DNA of 64,000 nucleotides from Sinimarinibacterium arenosum (GCF_005047655.1 NZ_SUKF01000008.1:1-64000), one strand, 5' to 3'; shown: positions 6,913-17,257, numbered from the stretch's first letter. Program-made: numbers and translations. The notes: generated from the letters alone by a model not told the origin.

Positions 6913-7932
6913 ATGATGCTGAATCACACTGTCAATTTTCTCGGCAAGGCCGGGTTGACCTGGTTCATTCCGATGGCGCGGCTGGTCGCGGGTGAGGACC
7001 CGCGGCAGCAGCTGCGCGAAATCCTGCAGGTGATCGGCATTCCGGTGCTGGCTTTTGCCATCTTCCTCGGTCTGTGGGGCGGACTGGCCGGCTCGGTGCA
7101 GACCAGTCTCGGCGCCTTGCCGGGTCCGTCGGCGGTGCTTGAAGCCGCGGGCGGGCTGCTCGACGAACACCGGGCCGAACGTGAGAAGGCGGATGCGTTC
7201 TACAAGCGGCAGGACGAGCGCAATGCGCAGATCCTCGCCGCCGACCCGAATGCAGAAGTCAACGTCCGCGCGTGGACCGGCAAGCCGACCTACATCGATC
7301 AGATCGGTACCAGTTTGCTGACGGTGTTCTGCGGTTTCGTCATCGGCACCCTGGTTGCGGTGCCGCTGGGCATCGTCTGCGGTCTGTCCAATATCGTGCA
7401 GGCTGCGATCAATCCGATCATCCAGATCTTCAAGCCGGTCTCGCCACTGGCATGGCTGCCGATCGTGACCCTGGTGGTCAGCGCGGTCTACGTCTCGGCC
7501 GATCCGATGTTCGAGAAGTCGTTTCTGATCTCCGCGATCACGGTGACGCTGTGCTCGCTGTGGCCGACGCTGATCAACACCGCAGTCGGTGTGGCCTCGG
7601 TCGACAAGGATTTGATCAACGTCTCCAAGGTGCTGCAGCTGTCGTGGTTCGCCAAGGTCCGCAAGATCGTGCTGCCGTCGTCGCTGAAGCTGATCTTCAC
7701 CGGTCTGCGGCTGAGCCTGGGTGTGGGCTGGATGGTGTTGATCGCCGCCGAGATGCTGGCGCAGAACCCCGGGCTGGGCAAATTCGTCTGGGATGAATTC
7801 CAGAACGGCAGCTCGCAGTCGCTGGCCCGCATCATGGTTGCGGTCTTCACGATCGGCTTCATCGGCTTTCTGCTCGATCGCGTGATGGCCACCCTGCAGC
7901 AGCTCGCCAGCTTCGGCGACGACCTGCGGTGA
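6913..7932 (+). CDS. nrtB: Nitrate ABC transporter permease NrtB
   Basis: The 339-residue inner-membrane protein has a first membrane helix at about 40-60 ([17 protein letters not shown]), a long periplasmic/charged segment, then a cluster of helices from about residue 130 and an EAA-loop region ([18 protein letters not shown]) that docks the ATPase. This is the NrtB/SsuC permease type with a longer N-terminal domain. The ATG at 6913 is preferred over a TTG two codons earlier; 6916 is also possible. It lies 55 bp after nrtA and 13 bp before the ATPase gene. Confidence 0.92.
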   Translation: MMLNHTVNFLGKAGLTWFIPMARLVAGEDPRQQLREILQVIGIPVLAFAIFLGLWGGLAGSVQTSLGALPGPSAVLEAAGGLLDEHRAEREKADAFYKRQDERNAQILAADPNAEVNVRAWTGKPTYIDQIGTSLLTVFCGFVIGTLVAVPLGIVCGLSNIVQAAINPIIQIFKPVSPLAWLPIVTLVVSAVYVSADPMFEKSFLISAITVTLCSLWPTLINTAVGVASVDKDLINVSKVLQLSWFAKVRKIVLPSSLKLIFTGLRLSLGVGWMVLIAAEMLAQNPGLGKFVWDEFQNGSSQSLARIMVAVFTIGFIGFLLDRVMATLQQLASFGDDLR

Positions 7933-7945
7933 GCGGAGCCCAGCC

Positions 7946-9694
7946 ATGCAAGCCCAATTGAAAATGCGTCCGCTCACCGAGCCCGCATCGGCGTCCGGTC
8001 CCATGCCGTCGCCATCCGCACCACCGGCACCGATCCGGCTGGAACTGCGCAACGTTGCCAAAGCCTATGGTGCCGGCACGCGTCGCAGCGAAGTGCTCAA
8101 GAACATCAATCTGCAGATCAAGGAAGGCGAGTTCGTTGCCATCGTCGGATTCTCCGGCAGCGGCAAGTCCACCTTGATCTCGCTGATTGCCGGACTGATC
8201 GCACCCGATCAGGGTGAAGTCCTTGCCGGCGGCAAGGCGGTCACCGGCCCCGGGCCGGACCGCGGGGTGGTGTTCCAGAACTACTCGCTGATGCCGTGGA
8301 TGACCGTGCGCGAGAACGTCGCGCTCGCAGTGGATCAGGTGTTCGGCGCCGAATCGCGGGCGCAGCGCGCAGCGCGGGTCGAGAAATATGTCGGCATGGT
8401 CGGATTGACGCCGGCCATGGCCAAGCGACCGGCCGAGCTGTCCGGCGGCATGCGTCAACGCGTCGCGGTTGCGCGTGCGCTGGCGATGAGCCCGGACATT
8501 CTGCTGCTGGACGAACCGCTGTCCGCATTGGATGCACTGACACGCGCCAAGTTGCAGGACGAAATCATTCAGATCTGGGACCAGGAAAAGAAAACCTGCG
8601 TTCTGATCACCAATGATGTCGACGAAGGCCTGATCATGGCCGATCGCATCATCCCGCTGAATCCGGGCCCCGGCGCAACCTTCGGCCCCGAGTTCATCGT
8701 CGATCTGCCGCGCCCGCGCGATCGTCGTGCGATGAATCATGACCCGGCGTTCATCCGCCTGCGCAAGGACGTGACGCAGTATCTGATCGACGCCGCGGCG
8801 TCGCAGAATGCACAACGTGACGACAAGGTCGTGCCGCTCAAGGGACTGATCCCCAAGACCAGCGACGACTACCCGGCAACGATCAAGGCCGGCAAGAAGA
8901 AAGCCCCGGTACAGCCGGAACGCTATGTCGAGTTTTCGCAGATCTCCAAGATCTATCCGACCCGCAAGGGACCGGTCAAAGTCGTCGACGGCTTCGATCT
9001 GAAGATCCGTCAGGGCGAATTCATTTCGCTGATCGGACACTCCGGCTGCGGCAAGTCGACCGTGCTGTCGATGATGGCTGGGCTCAACTCCGTCAGTGAG
9101 GGCGTGATCATTCTGGACGGCAAGGAGATCGACGGCGCCGGTCCGGATCGCGGCGTCGTATTCCAGGCCCCGAGTCTGGTGCCGTGGCTGTCGGCCTTCG
9201 AGAACGTCGCTCTCGGCGTCAACCAGGTGTTTCCGCAGGCCAGCGAGGCCGAACGTACCGAGATCATCGAGCACTATCTGGCTCGCGTCGGCCTCAGCGA
9301 ACAGAAGCACAAGAATGCTGCCGAGCTTTCCAACGGCATGAAGCAGCGCGTGGGTATCGCACGTGCATTCGCACTGTCACCCAAGCTGATGCTGCTGGAC
9401 GAACCGTTCGGCATGCTCGACTCGCTGACGCGCTGGGATCTGCAGGAAGTTCTGATGGACGTGTGGGCACGCACACAGCTGACCGCCATCATGGTGACCC
9501 ACGACGTTGACGAGGCGATTCTGCTGGCCGACCGCGTGGTGATGATGACCAACGGCCCGAACGCCAGGGTCGGCAAGATTCTCGAAGTCGATCTGCCGCG
9601 TCCACGCACACGCAAGGCACTCCTGGAGCATCCGGATTACTACCGCTTGCGCGAGGAGCTGCTGAGCTTCCTCTCCGACTGCGATCACGCCTGA
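7946..9694 (+). CDS. Nitrate ABC transporter, tandem double-ATPase subunit
   Basis: The 582 residues contain two complete ABC ATPase domains. Domain 1 has Walker [10 protein letters not shown] (about 68-76), signature LSGGMRQR (about 165) and Walker B LLLDEP; domain 2 has GHSGCGKST (about 365-373), LSNGMKQR (about 461) and LMLDEP. In the cyanobacterial system NrtC (ATPase plus an NrtA-like domain) and NrtD (ATPase) are separate; here two ATPase domains are fused and no NrtA-like domain is present. The linker at about 295-325 is Lys-rich. The second signature has Asn instead of the usual third-position Gly (LSNGM), a feature seen in this family. It energises nitrate import through NrtB. Confidence 0.92.
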   Translation: MQAQLKMRPLTEPASASGPMPSPSAPPAPIRLELRNVAKAYGAGTRRSEVLKNINLQIKEGEFVAIVGFSGSGKSTLISLIAGLIAPDQGEVLAGGKAVTGPGPDRGVVFQNYSLMPWMTVRENVALAVDQVFGAESRAQRAARVEKYVGMVGLTPAMAKRPAELSGGMRQRVAVARALAMSPDILLLDEPLSALDALTRAKLQDEIIQIWDQEKKTCVLITNDVDEGLIMADRIIPLNPGPGATFGPEFIVDLPRPRDRRAMNHDPAFIRLRKDVTQYLIDAAASQNAQRDDKVVPLKGLIPKTSDDYPATIKAGKKKAPVQPERYVEFSQISKIYPTRKGPVKVVDGFDLKIRQGEFISLIGHSGCGKSTVLSMMAGLNSVSEGVIILDGKEIDGAGPDRGVVFQAPSLVPWLSAFENVALGVNQVFPQASEAERTEIIEHYLARVGLSEQKHKNAAELSNGMKQRVGIARAFALSPKLMLLDEPFGMLDSLTRWDLQEVLMDVWARTQLTAIMVTHDVDEAILLADRVVMMTNGPNARVGKILEVDLPRPRTRKALLEHPDYYRLREELLSFLSDCDHA

Positions 9695-9702
9695 GGCACG
9701 CC

Positions 9703-12258
9703 ATGAAAATCATCGTCATCGGCAACGGCATGGTGGGGCACAAGTTCGTCGAAGAACTGGTCGCGCAGCAGAATGTGGCAGCGGACGTCACTGTGCTGTG
9801 CGAAGAGCCGCGCCCAGCCTACGACCGTGTGCAGCTGTCTGCCTTTTTCTCCGGCAAGACCGCCGACGATCTGTCGCTGGTCACGCCGGGCTTCTTCGAA
9901 CAGCATAGTGTGGATCTGAAGCTGGGCGTCGGCGCCAAGTCGATCGACCGCACGCTGAAGACGGTGACCACCACCGCCGGCGAAACGCTGGGCTACGACA
10001 AGCTGGTCATCGCCACCGGCTCGTATCCTTTCGTGCCGCCGATTCCGGGCAAGGACCGCGAAGGCTGCTTCGTCTACCGCACGATCGAAGATCTGGAAGC
10101 GATGACCGCCTGCGGCGCGCGGTCCAAGGTCGGTGTAGTCATTGGCGGTGGCTTGCTCGGCCTGGAATGCGCCAAGGCGCTGCGCGATATGCAGCTGCAA
10201 ACGCATGTCGTCGAGTTCGCTCCGCGCCTGATGGCAGTGCAGATCGATGACGGCGGCGGGCGCGTGCTGCGCAGCAAGATCGAACAGCTGGGCGTCACCG
10301 TCCACACGCAGAAGAACACGGTTGAAATCGTTGCCGGTGATCACTGCCGGCACAAGATGAAGTTCGCGGACGGCGCCGAGCTGGAAACCGACATGATCGT
10401 GTTTTCCGCCGGCATCCGGCCGCGCGACGAACTGGCGCGCGCCTGTGGCCTGGGCGTTGGCGAGCGCGGCGGAATCATCGTCGACAATCACTGCCGCACG
10501 CTCGACGACGACATCTATGCCATCGGCGAATGCGCTTTGTGGAGCGGCCGCATTTTCGGCCTGGTGGCACCGGGCTACGAAATGGCGCGGGTTGCGGCGA
10601 AGACGATTGCCTCATCACCGTCACATGACGCGCCGCAGTTCACCGGCGCCGATATGAGCACCAAGCTCAAGCTGATGGGCGTCGACGTCGCCAGCATCGG
10701 TGATGCGCACGCGGCAACCGCCGGTGCACGCAGCTATGTGTTTACCGACGAGCGCAAGCAGATCTACAAGAAGCTGGTGACCTCCGAGGACGGTTCCCTG
10801 CTGCTCGGTGCGGTGCTGGTGGGTGATGCCACCGAGTACGGCCAGCTGTTGCAGATGATGCTGAACCACATCGCGCTGCCGTCGTCGCCGGAATTCTTGA
10901 TCCTGCCCGCCGCGGACGGTCAGACCCGCGTGGGTCTGGGAGTCGATGCGCTGCCCGGGTCGGCGCAGATCTGTTCGTGCAACAACGTGACCAAGCTGCA
11001 GTTGTGCGAAGCGGTCGGCGCCGGCTGCACCACGCTCGGCGCGCTGAAGAAGACCACGCAGGCAGCGACCTCCTGCGGCGGCTGTGCGCCCCTGGTGACG
11101 CAGATTCTCAAAGCCGAGATGAAGCGCCTGGGTCACAGCGTGAACAATCATGTCTGTGAGCATTTCGCCTATTCGCGGCAGGAGCTGTATCACCTGGTGC
11201 GCGTCGGACGTATCGAAACCTTCGACGCACTGCTGAGCAAGCATGGCAGCGGACTGGGCTGCGATATCTGCAAGCCAGTGGCTGCCAGCATCTTCGCTTC
11301 GTGCTGGAACGACTATGTGCTGACCCGCGACAAGGCCGCACTGCAGGATTCCAACGACTACTTCCTGGCCAATATCCAGAAGAACGGCACCTATTCGATC
11401 GTCCCACGCATCGCCGGCGGCGAGATCACGCCGGACAAGCTGATCGTGCTCGGTCAGGTCGCCAAGAAATACGGTCTGTATACCAAGATCACCGGCGGCC
11501 AGCGCATCGATCTGTTCGGTGCCCAGGCGCACCAGCTGCCGCAGATCTGGAGCGAGCTGGTCGACGCCGGATTCGAGACGGGCCACGCCTACGGCAAGGC
11601 GGTCCGTACGGTGAAGTCCTGCGTCGGCAGCACCTGGTGTCGCTTCGGCGTGCAGGACTCGGTGTCGATGTCGTTGACGATCGAGCATCGCTACAAGGGC
11701 CTGCGCGCTCCGCACAAGCTCAAGTTCGCGGTCTCCGGTTGCACCCGCGAATGCGCCGAGGCGCAGAGCAAGGATGTTGGCGTCATCGCCACCGAGAAGG
11801 GCTGGAACCTCTACGTCTGCGGCAACGGCGGCATGAAACCGCGTCATGCCGAACTGCTGGCGGGCGACCTGGACGATGCCACCCTGCTGCAGTACATCGA
11901 CCGGTTCCTGATGTTCTACATCCGCACGGCCGATCGCCTGCAGCGCACCAGCGTCTGGCGCGACAACCTCGAAGGCGGTCTCGACTATCTCAAGGACGTG
12001 ATCGTGCATGACTCGCTGGGCCTCGGTGCCGAGCTTGAGGCCGAGATGGCGCAAGTGGTCGACAGCTACGTCTGCGAGTGGAAACGCACAGTCGAGGATC
12101 CGGAAGCGGTCAAGCGCTTCCGCACCTTCATCAACGCCGACGGCGGCGACGACAACGTCGTGTTCGTCGAGGAGCGCGGACAGATTCGACCGGCAACCGC
12201 AGCGGAACGTGAGCGCCCTGAGTTCAAGGGTGTCGCCGTTGTCGCCGAGCCAGCCTGA
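9703..12258 (+). CDS. nirB: Assimilatory nitrite reductase [NAD(P)H] large subunit NirB
   Basis: The 851 residues match NirB in length and order: FAD-binding Rossmann motif (VIGNGMVGHKFVEEL, from residue 3), NAD-binding motif VVIGGGLLGLECAKAL (about 145-160), a BFD-like [2Fe-2S] domain (CSCNN...SCGGC, about 424-470), then the sulfite/nitrite reductase ferredoxin-like half and the sirohaem/[4Fe-4S] cysteines (C-V-G-S-T-W-C near 640 and C-T-R-E-C near 680). It reduces nitrite to ammonium in six electron steps. It begins 9 bp after the ATPase gene, and nirD follows 33 bp downstream. Confidence 0.96.
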   Translation: MKIIVIGNGMVGHKFVEELVAQQNVAADVTVLCEEPRPAYDRVQLSAFFSGKTADDLSLVTPGFFEQHSVDLKLGVGAKSIDRTLKTVTTTAGETLGYDKLVIATGSYPFVPPIPGKDREGCFVYRTIEDLEAMTACGARSKVGVVIGGGLLGLECAKALRDMQLQTHVVEFAPRLMAVQIDDGGGRVLRSKIEQLGVTVHTQKNTVEIVAGDHCRHKMKFADGAELETDMIVFSAGIRPRDELARACGLGVGERGGIIVDNHCRTLDDDIYAIGECALWSGRIFGLVAPGYEMARVAAKTIASSPSHDAPQFTGADMSTKLKLMGVDVASIGDAHAATAGARSYVFTDERKQIYKKLVTSEDGSLLLGAVLVGDATEYGQLLQMMLNHIALPSSPEFLILPAADGQTRVGLGVDALPGSAQICSCNNVTKLQLCEAVGAGCTTLGALKKTTQAATSCGGCAPLVTQILKAEMKRLGHSVNNHVCEHFAYSRQELYHLVRVGRIETFDALLSKHGSGLGCDICKPVAASIFASCWNDYVLTRDKAALQDSNDYFLANIQKNGTYSIVPRIAGGEITPDKLIVLGQVAKKYGLYTKITGGQRIDLFGAQAHQLPQIWSELVDAGFETGHAYGKAVRTVKSCVGSTWCRFGVQDSVSMSLTIEHRYKGLRAPHKLKFAVSGCTRECAEAQSKDVGVIATEKGWNLYVCGNGGMKPRHAELLAGDLDDATLLQYIDRFLMFYIRTADRLQRTSVWRDNLEGGLDYLKDVIVHDSLGLGAELEAEMAQVVDSYVCEWKRTVEDPEAVKRFRTFINADGGDDNVVFVEERGQIRPATAAERERPEFKGVAVVAEPA

Positions 12259-12291
12259 GCCTGCGCAATGCCTGCTATGGATGGAATACGT

Positions 12292-12630
12292 ATGAGCACG
12301 CTTTGGCACGACGTCTGTGGTGTGGACGAGATCTGGCCCAATACCGGGGTCTGTGCCCGCATCGACAACCGTCAGATTGCAATCTTCCGGATCGATCGCG
12401 CCGACGGCGCGACCGAAATCTTTGCGATCGACAACCACGACCCGCATTCCGGCGCGAACGTGCTGTCGCGCGGGATCGTCGGCAATCTCGGCGCACGCAC
12501 CGTGGTGGCTTCGCCCATCTACAAGCAGCATTTTGATCTGGCAACCGGCGATTGCCTCGAGGAGCCGTCGCTGCCGGTGCGCAGCTACGCCGCCGAGATC
12601 AACGACGGGCGGGTTCGGGTCTGCGTGTGA
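12292..12630 (+). CDS. nirD: Nitrite reductase small subunit NirD
   Basis: The 112-residue protein has a Rieske-like fold in which the iron-sulfur ligands are replaced (NHDPHS and SPIYKQHF instead of Cys-x-His pairs), which is normal for enterobacterial-type NirD. The GDCLEE and SLPVRSY segments are characteristic. It is the partner of NirB. The ATG at 12292 is preferred over one 24 bases upstream (MPAMDGIR) because family members begin close to the first beta strand. Its stop overlaps the next gene (GTGA). Confidence 0.93.
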   Translation: MSTLWHDVCGVDEIWPNTGVCARIDNRQIAIFRIDRADGATEIFAIDNHDPHSGANVLSRGIVGNLGARTVVASPIYKQHFDLATGDCLEEPSLPVRSYAAEINDGRVRVCV

Positions 12631-14051
12631 ACGCAACGGCGCTGAACGCTTTGATCGTGCCCGCGCGCCTGCGCGGTGGCCTGCGCGTGACCAGCGGCCC
12701 GGGCCACGCGGAGCGCTCCGGCGCCGGCCGGTCTGCAAGTCCGGCGGCATCCGCCGCAGGCCAGGGCGCGCCGCGCACACAGAGCGGGGATGATGCTCAG
12801 GGTCAGGGGAACCGTCCTCGCCAGCATCTGGTCGTGATCGGCAACGGCATGGCCGGCATGCGCACGGTTGAAGAGCTGCTGAAGCTCGACGACCAGGCCT
12901 ACGACATCACGGTGTTCGGCGCCGAGCCGCACGGCAACTACAACCGCATCATGTTGTCGCCGGTACTCGCCGGCGAAAAGACGGTCGACGACATCATGCT
13001 CAACACGCCGCAGTGGTATGCCGATCACGGCATCACCCTGTACGCCGGTGATCCGGTGGTGGCGATCGATCGCCGCGCCCGCCGCGTCCGTGCGGCCAGC
13101 GGACGCGAAGTCGGTTACGACCGGCTGTTGCTGGCAACGGGCTCCAAGCCTTTCGTGATTCCGGTTCCGGGTGCCGATCTACCGGGCGTGATTGCGTTCC
13201 GCGATATCGGCGACGTCGACGCGATGCTCGCGGCCGCACGGAATCATCGAAACGCTGTGGTCATCGGCGGCGGATTGCTCGGCCTTGAAGCCGCCAATGG
13301 CCTGATGCGTCAGGGCATGAACGTCACGGTGGTCCACGTGATGGACAGCCTGATGGAGCGACAGCTCGACAAGCCGGCGGCGATCCTGTTGCAGCAGGCA
13401 CTGGAGGCGCGCGGCATCGGCTTCATGCTGAACGCCAATACCGAGGCGATTCTCGGCAGCGATCGCGTCACCGGCCTGCGCTTCAAGGATGGCCGCGAGA
13501 TGGCCGCGGATCTGGTGGTGATGGCCGTCGGCATTCGCCCCAACGTCGATCTCGCGCGCAGTGCCGGCCTGCACTGCGAACGCGCCATCGTGGTCGACGA
13601 CACGCTGCAGTCGCTGTCCGATCCGCGCATCTATGCCGTTGGTGAATGCGTGCAGCACCGCAAGACCGTCTACGGGCTGGTCGCACCACTCTGGGAGCAG
13701 GCGCGCGTGTGCGCGTCGCATCTGGCCGGCGTCGGACACAACCGTTATTCCGGATCGGTGACCTCGACGCAACTCAAGGTCACCGGCATCCATCTGTTTT
13801 CCGCAGGCGATTTCATTGGCGGCGCCGATACCGAAGAACTGGTGTTCCGCGACCCGCGGCGCGGTGCCTACAAGCGCCTGGTCCTGCGAGACCAGCGAAT
13901 CGTCGGTGTCGTTCTGTATGGCGATGTCCAGGACGGTCCGTGGTATTTCGAATTGATGCAGAACCAGACCAACATCGAATCGCTGCGGGACCGGCTGCTG
14001 TTTGGCCGTGCGTTCTGCACACCACCAGCCGGCCCGACCGGCGGACCTTGA
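12627..14051 (+). CDS. FAD-dependent oxidoreductase, electron-transfer subunit for nitrate reductase (NasB/NasC type)
   Basis: The 474 residues resemble the N-terminal half of NirB: FAD motif VVIGNGMAGMRTVEEL beginning at about 69, NAD motif VVIGGGLLGLEAANGL at about 212, ATGSKPF and VGECVQHRKTVYGLVAPLWEQ signatures. The protein ends without [2Fe-2S] or sirohaem domains. Its place between nirD and nasA suggests it passes electrons from NAD(P)H to NasA. The start is probably the GTG at 12627, overlapping the nirD stop; no in-frame ATG occurs before the Rossmann motif. The first ~65 residues are a Gly/Ala/Ser/Arg-rich extension that NirB-like proteins lack. Confidence 0.85.
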   Translation: MNATALNALIVPARLRGGLRVTSGPGHAERSGAGRSASPAASAAGQGAPRTQSGDDAQGQGNRPRQHLVVIGNGMAGMRTVEELLKLDDQAYDITVFGAEPHGNYNRIMLSPVLAGEKTVDDIMLNTPQWYADHGITLYAGDPVVAIDRRARRVRAASGREVGYDRLLLATGSKPFVIPVPGADLPGVIAFRDIGDVDAMLAAARNHRNAVVIGGGLLGLEAANGLMRQGMNVTVVHVMDSLMERQLDKPAAILLQQALEARGIGFMLNANTEAILGSDRVTGLRFKDGREMAADLVVMAVGIRPNVDLARSAGLHCERAIVVDDTLQSLSDPRIYAVGECVQHRKTVYGLVAPLWEQARVCASHLAGVGHNRYSGSVTSTQLKVTGIHLFSAGDFIGGADTEELVFRDPRRGAYKRLVLRDQRIVGVVLYGDVQDGPWYFELMQNQTNIESLRDRLLFGRAFCTPPAGPTGGP

Positions 14052-14064
14052 GGGGGGTCGAATC

Positions 14065-16767
14065 ATGAGCACCGGTGCTGGCGTCAACACCACATGCCCC
14101 TACTGCGGCACCGGCTGCGGCGTCACCGCGCGGGTGACGACCGCCGGGGTGGAGGTCGCGGGCGACACCACGCATCCGGCCAATCTGGGCAGGCTCTGTG
14201 TCAAAGGGTCTGCGCTGGGTGAAACCGTCGTTGACGAAGGCCGTCTGCTGTATCCGGCACTGCGTGATCGCAACAGTCCGAATCCTCCGCAACGCGTGAG
14301 CTGGGAGACCGCACTGGACACCGTCGCCGATGGCTTCGCGCGGATCATGCGCGAGCACGGCCCTGAGTCCGTTGCATGGTACGTCTCCGGCCAGCTGCTC
14401 ACCGAGGATTACTACGTTGCCAACAAGCTGGTGAAGGGCTTTGTTGGCAGCGCCAATATCGACACCAATTCGCGGTTGTGCATGTCGTCGGCCGTTGCCG
14501 GCCACAAGCGCGCGTTCGGTGAAGATATCGTGCCGGTATCGTACGAAGACCTGGAGGACGCCGAACTGATCGTGCTGGTCGGCTCCAACACCGCATGGTG
14601 TCATCCGGTGCTGTATCAGCGCATTCTCAAAGCCAAGGCGCGCCGCCCGTCATTGCAGATCGTCGTGATCGATCCGCGACGCACCGCGACCGTGGAGCTG
14701 GCCGATCTGCATGTGCCGCTGCGCGCTGGCAGCGACGTGTGGCTGTTCAATGGTCTGCTGACATTTCTCGAGCGCAGCGGTGCGACCGATGCCGGATTCG
14801 TCAGCGAACACACCCGCGGCGTCGCTGACGCCCTGGCGGCGGCCGACATCGAACTCGAAACCGTCGCCCAGCAGTGTGGCGTCGACAGCGACACGCTCAC
14901 CGCGTTCTATCGTCTGTTCGCCCGCACCGAGAAGGTCATCACCTGCTTCTCGATGGGGGTCAATCAATCGTCGGCCGGGACCGACAAGGTCAACAGCATC
15001 ATCAACTGCCACCTGCTGACCGGCCGCATTGGCAAGCCGGGAATGGGGCCGTTTTCGCTGACCGGACAACCCAACGCAATGGGCGGTCGCGAAGTCGGCG
15101 GTCTCGCCAACATGCTGGCCGCGCACATGGATCTGGAGAACCCGGATCATCGCGCTCTGGTGCAGACGTTCTGGAACAGCCCGCGCATCGCCGAAAAGCC
15201 GGGCCTGAAAGCTGTCGAGTTGTTCGAAGCCATCGAGCAGGGCCGCATCAAAGCCGTCTGGATCATGGCGACCAATCCGGTTGTCAGTCTGCCCGACGCG
15301 GATCAGATCAAGCGCGCGTTGCAGCGCTGCGAAATGGTCGTGGTGTCTGACGTCATTGCCAACACCGATACCACGCCGTTTGCCGACGTGCTGTTGCCGG
15401 CGCATGCCTGGGGCGAGAAAGACGGCACGGTGACGAACTCCGAGCGCTGCATTTCGCGACAGCGCCCCTTCGTCCCGGTCGCCGGTGAGGCGCGCCCGGA
15501 CTGGTGGGCGCTCAGCGAAGTGGCACGACGCTGGGGCTACGGCGAACAGTTCGCCTACACCAGCGCGCACGAGATCTTTGACGAGCACGCACGACTGACC
15601 GCCTGCGGCAACGGCGACGACGCGGCATCAGACCACTCATGCGCGCGCTACCTGAATCTGTCCGGCCTGACCGGACTCGATCGCCAGGCCTTCGACGCGA
15701 TGAAGCCACGGCGCTGGCCGGTCGTCCAAGGTGACGCCGACACCAATCTTCGCGTCTTTTCTGACGGCCGCTACTACCACTCGGACCGGCGCGCCCGTCT
15801 GGTACCGACGCCGCCCCGCCTGCCGGCACATGCAACGGCCAATGAATTTCCACTGGTGCTGAACACCGGCCGCGTGCGCGATCACTGGCATACGATGACG
15901 CGGACCGGCCTGGCTCCACGTCTGGCCTCGCATACCCACGAACCCTATGTCGATATCCATCCGCTGGATGCGGCCGAAGCCTTGCTCAAAGTGGATGAAC
16001 TGGCGCGCGTGACCACACGCTGGGGCAGTCTGGTCGCGCGGGTACGCTGCAGCGGCGAAGTACAGCAGGGCACGATCTTCGTCCCGATCCACTGGAACGA
16101 ACAATTTGCATCCAACGCGCGGGTCGGTGCGCTGGTCAACCCGGTGGTCGACCCGGTCTCCGGCGAACCGGAATTCAAGCACACGCCGGTTCGCGTGGAG
16201 CCGTTCCGCGTGGACTGGCACGGCTTCGTACTCAGCCGTGGACGTCTGCCGATGGAAGGGGTGACCTGGTGGACGCGCGCCGCCGGCGCGCAGTTCGCGC
16301 GCTACGAAGTCGCGGGTCGCCAGAAGGTCGACAACTGGCCGGCACTGGCGCGTAGCGCCCTCGGCGTCCCGGACGGCGCAGACTGGATCGAGTACATCGA
16401 TACCGCATCCGGGGTCTACCGCGCCGCCTACGTGATCGAAGATCGTGTCGAAGCCTGTCTGTTCGTCTCCTCGCGTCCGGACCTGCCATCGCGAGCCTGG
16501 CTGTCGAGCCTGTTTCAGAAACCGAAAATCGACAATCTCGACCGGCTCGGCCTGTTGGTAGGCGAGCCGCTGGACAGCAGTGCGGACACCGGGCCGACGA
16601 TCTGCTCCTGCTTCGGTGTCGGCCGCAACACCATCACCAACGCAATCGAGCAAGGCGGCTGCAACAGCGTCGAAGCCTTGGGCGCCAAGCTGCGTTGCGG
16701 GACCAACTGCGGCAGCTGCATCCCCGAGTTGCAGAAACTGCTGGTCGCACCGACGGCGACTGCCTGA
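14065..16767 (+). CDS. nasA: Assimilatory nitrate reductase catalytic subunit NasA
   Basis: The 900 residues form a molybdopterin oxidoreductase of the NasA/NarB class. An N-terminal [4Fe-4S] motif (CPYCGTGC near 11-18, fourth Cys in GRLCVKG) is followed by Mo-bisPGD-binding regions (SSAVAGHKRAFGED, GVNQSSAGTDKVN, LTGQPNAMGGREVGGLANML, TNTDTTPFADV-like segment) and the molydopterin dinucleotide-binding C-terminal region (NTGRVRDHWHTMTRTG). The last ~50 residues add a BFD-like [2Fe-2S] domain (CSCFGVG...CGTNCGSC, about 845-890), as in enterobacterial NasA. It reduces nitrate to nitrite in the cytoplasm. It depends on the cofactor genes immediately downstream. The ATG at 14065 gives the family start; an upstream in-frame ATG overlaps the preceding gene. 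Confidence 0.95.
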   Translation: MSTGAGVNTTCPYCGTGCGVTARVTTAGVEVAGDTTHPANLGRLCVKGSALGETVVDEGRLLYPALRDRNSPNPPQRVSWETALDTVADGFARIMREHGPESVAWYVSGQLLTEDYYVANKLVKGFVGSANIDTNSRLCMSSAVAGHKRAFGEDIVPVSYEDLEDAELIVLVGSNTAWCHPVLYQRILKAKARRPSLQIVVIDPRRTATVELADLHVPLRAGSDVWLFNGLLTFLERSGATDAGFVSEHTRGVADALAAADIELETVAQQCGVDSDTLTAFYRLFARTEKVITCFSMGVNQSSAGTDKVNSIINCHLLTGRIGKPGMGPFSLTGQPNAMGGREVGGLANMLAAHMDLENPDHRALVQTFWNSPRIAEKPGLKAVELFEAIEQGRIKAVWIMATNPVVSLPDADQIKRALQRCEMVVVSDVIANTDTTPFADVLLPAHAWGEKDGTVTNSERCISRQRPFVPVAGEARPDWWALSEVARRWGYGEQFAYTSAHEIFDEHARLTACGNGDDAASDHSCARYLNLSGLTGLDRQAFDAMKPRRWPVVQGDADTNLRVFSDGRYYHSDRRARLVPTPPRLPAHATANEFPLVLNTGRVRDHWHTMTRTGLAPRLASHTHEPYVDIHPLDAAEALLKVDELARVTTRWGSLVARVRCSGEVQQGTIFVPIHWNEQFASNARVGALVNPVVDPVSGEPEFKHTPVRVEPFRVDWHGFVLSRGRLPMEGVTWWTRAAGAQFARYEVAGRQKVDNWPALARSALGVPDGADWIEYIDTASGVYRAAYVIEDRVEACLFVSSRPDLPSRAWLSSLFQKPKIDNLDRLGLLVGEPLDSSADTGPTICSCFGVGRNTITNAIEQGGCNSVEALGAKLRCGTNCGSCIPELQKLLVAPTATA

Positions 16768-16807
16768 GCCCTGTGACGCTCCGTCCCGCGTTGCAGCGGC
16801 TCGCGGG

Positions 16808-17161
16808 TCAGCCGATCAGTTCGGCCAGACGTGCATTGAGTTTGAGCAGATACGCCGCGTGCCGTTTCTCACTGGCGCGGAAGGCCTTGATCAGCTTCAG
16901 GCCGGCTTCGGTGACAACCGCGCCGCCACCAGCACGCCCACCGGCAAGCCGGGTCACCAGGACCTTGCCGGTGCGCTTGTTCATGGCGTCAACCGCGTTC
17001 CACGCGGCGCGATAACTCATGCCCATGCGCAGCGCGGCCTGACGGATCGAACCGGTTTCGGCGATGGTCTCCAGCAACTCGATGCGGCCTGGGCCGACCA
17101 GACTCTCGTCGTCAGCCATGAGCCAGAGATGGGAACGCACTGAAAGTTTTGGTTTGGCCAT
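16808..17161 (-). CDS. ModE-type winged-helix regulator lacking molbindin domains
   Basis: The 117 residues match the N-terminal DNA-binding domain of ModE (VGPGRIELLETIAETGSIRQAA, MSYRAAWNAVDAMNKR, GGAVVTEAGLKLI). The two C-terminal MOP domains that bind molybdate in full ModE (about 260 residues) are absent. The ATG at 17161 is used; longer versions would run into the divergent promoter region. It diverges from mobA with a ModE-like operator between them, so auto- and cofactor-gene regulation is likely. How it would sense molybdate without MOP domains is not clear. Confidence 0.88.
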   Translation of the reverse strand: MAKPKLSVRSHLWLMADDESLVGPGRIELLETIAETGSIRQAALRMGMSYRAAWNAVDAMNKRTGKVLVTRLAGGRAGGGAVVTEAGLKLIKAFRASEKRHAAYLLKLNARLAELIG

Positions 17162-17257
17162 GAGCGTCCAAATTGATGACAAGCGGTGCGATCTCCGCCG
17201 CAACAGCTGCGCGTCCGCACCCGCATCATAGCCCGGCCCTGCGCCGTGGGGCATGGG

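Noticed and set aside
10621-12780. A 719-codon open frame on the minus strand across nirB and nirD
   Set aside because: It is antisense to clearly conserved NirB/NirD motifs, and its composition (many Arg, Gln, His, Asp) is typical of high-GC shadow frames. The same applies to long minus-strand frames at 3065-4087, 5823-6914, 6886-9310, 14650-16653, 29016-30479 and 47949-49565, and to plus-strand frames over minus genes such as 34873-36576.
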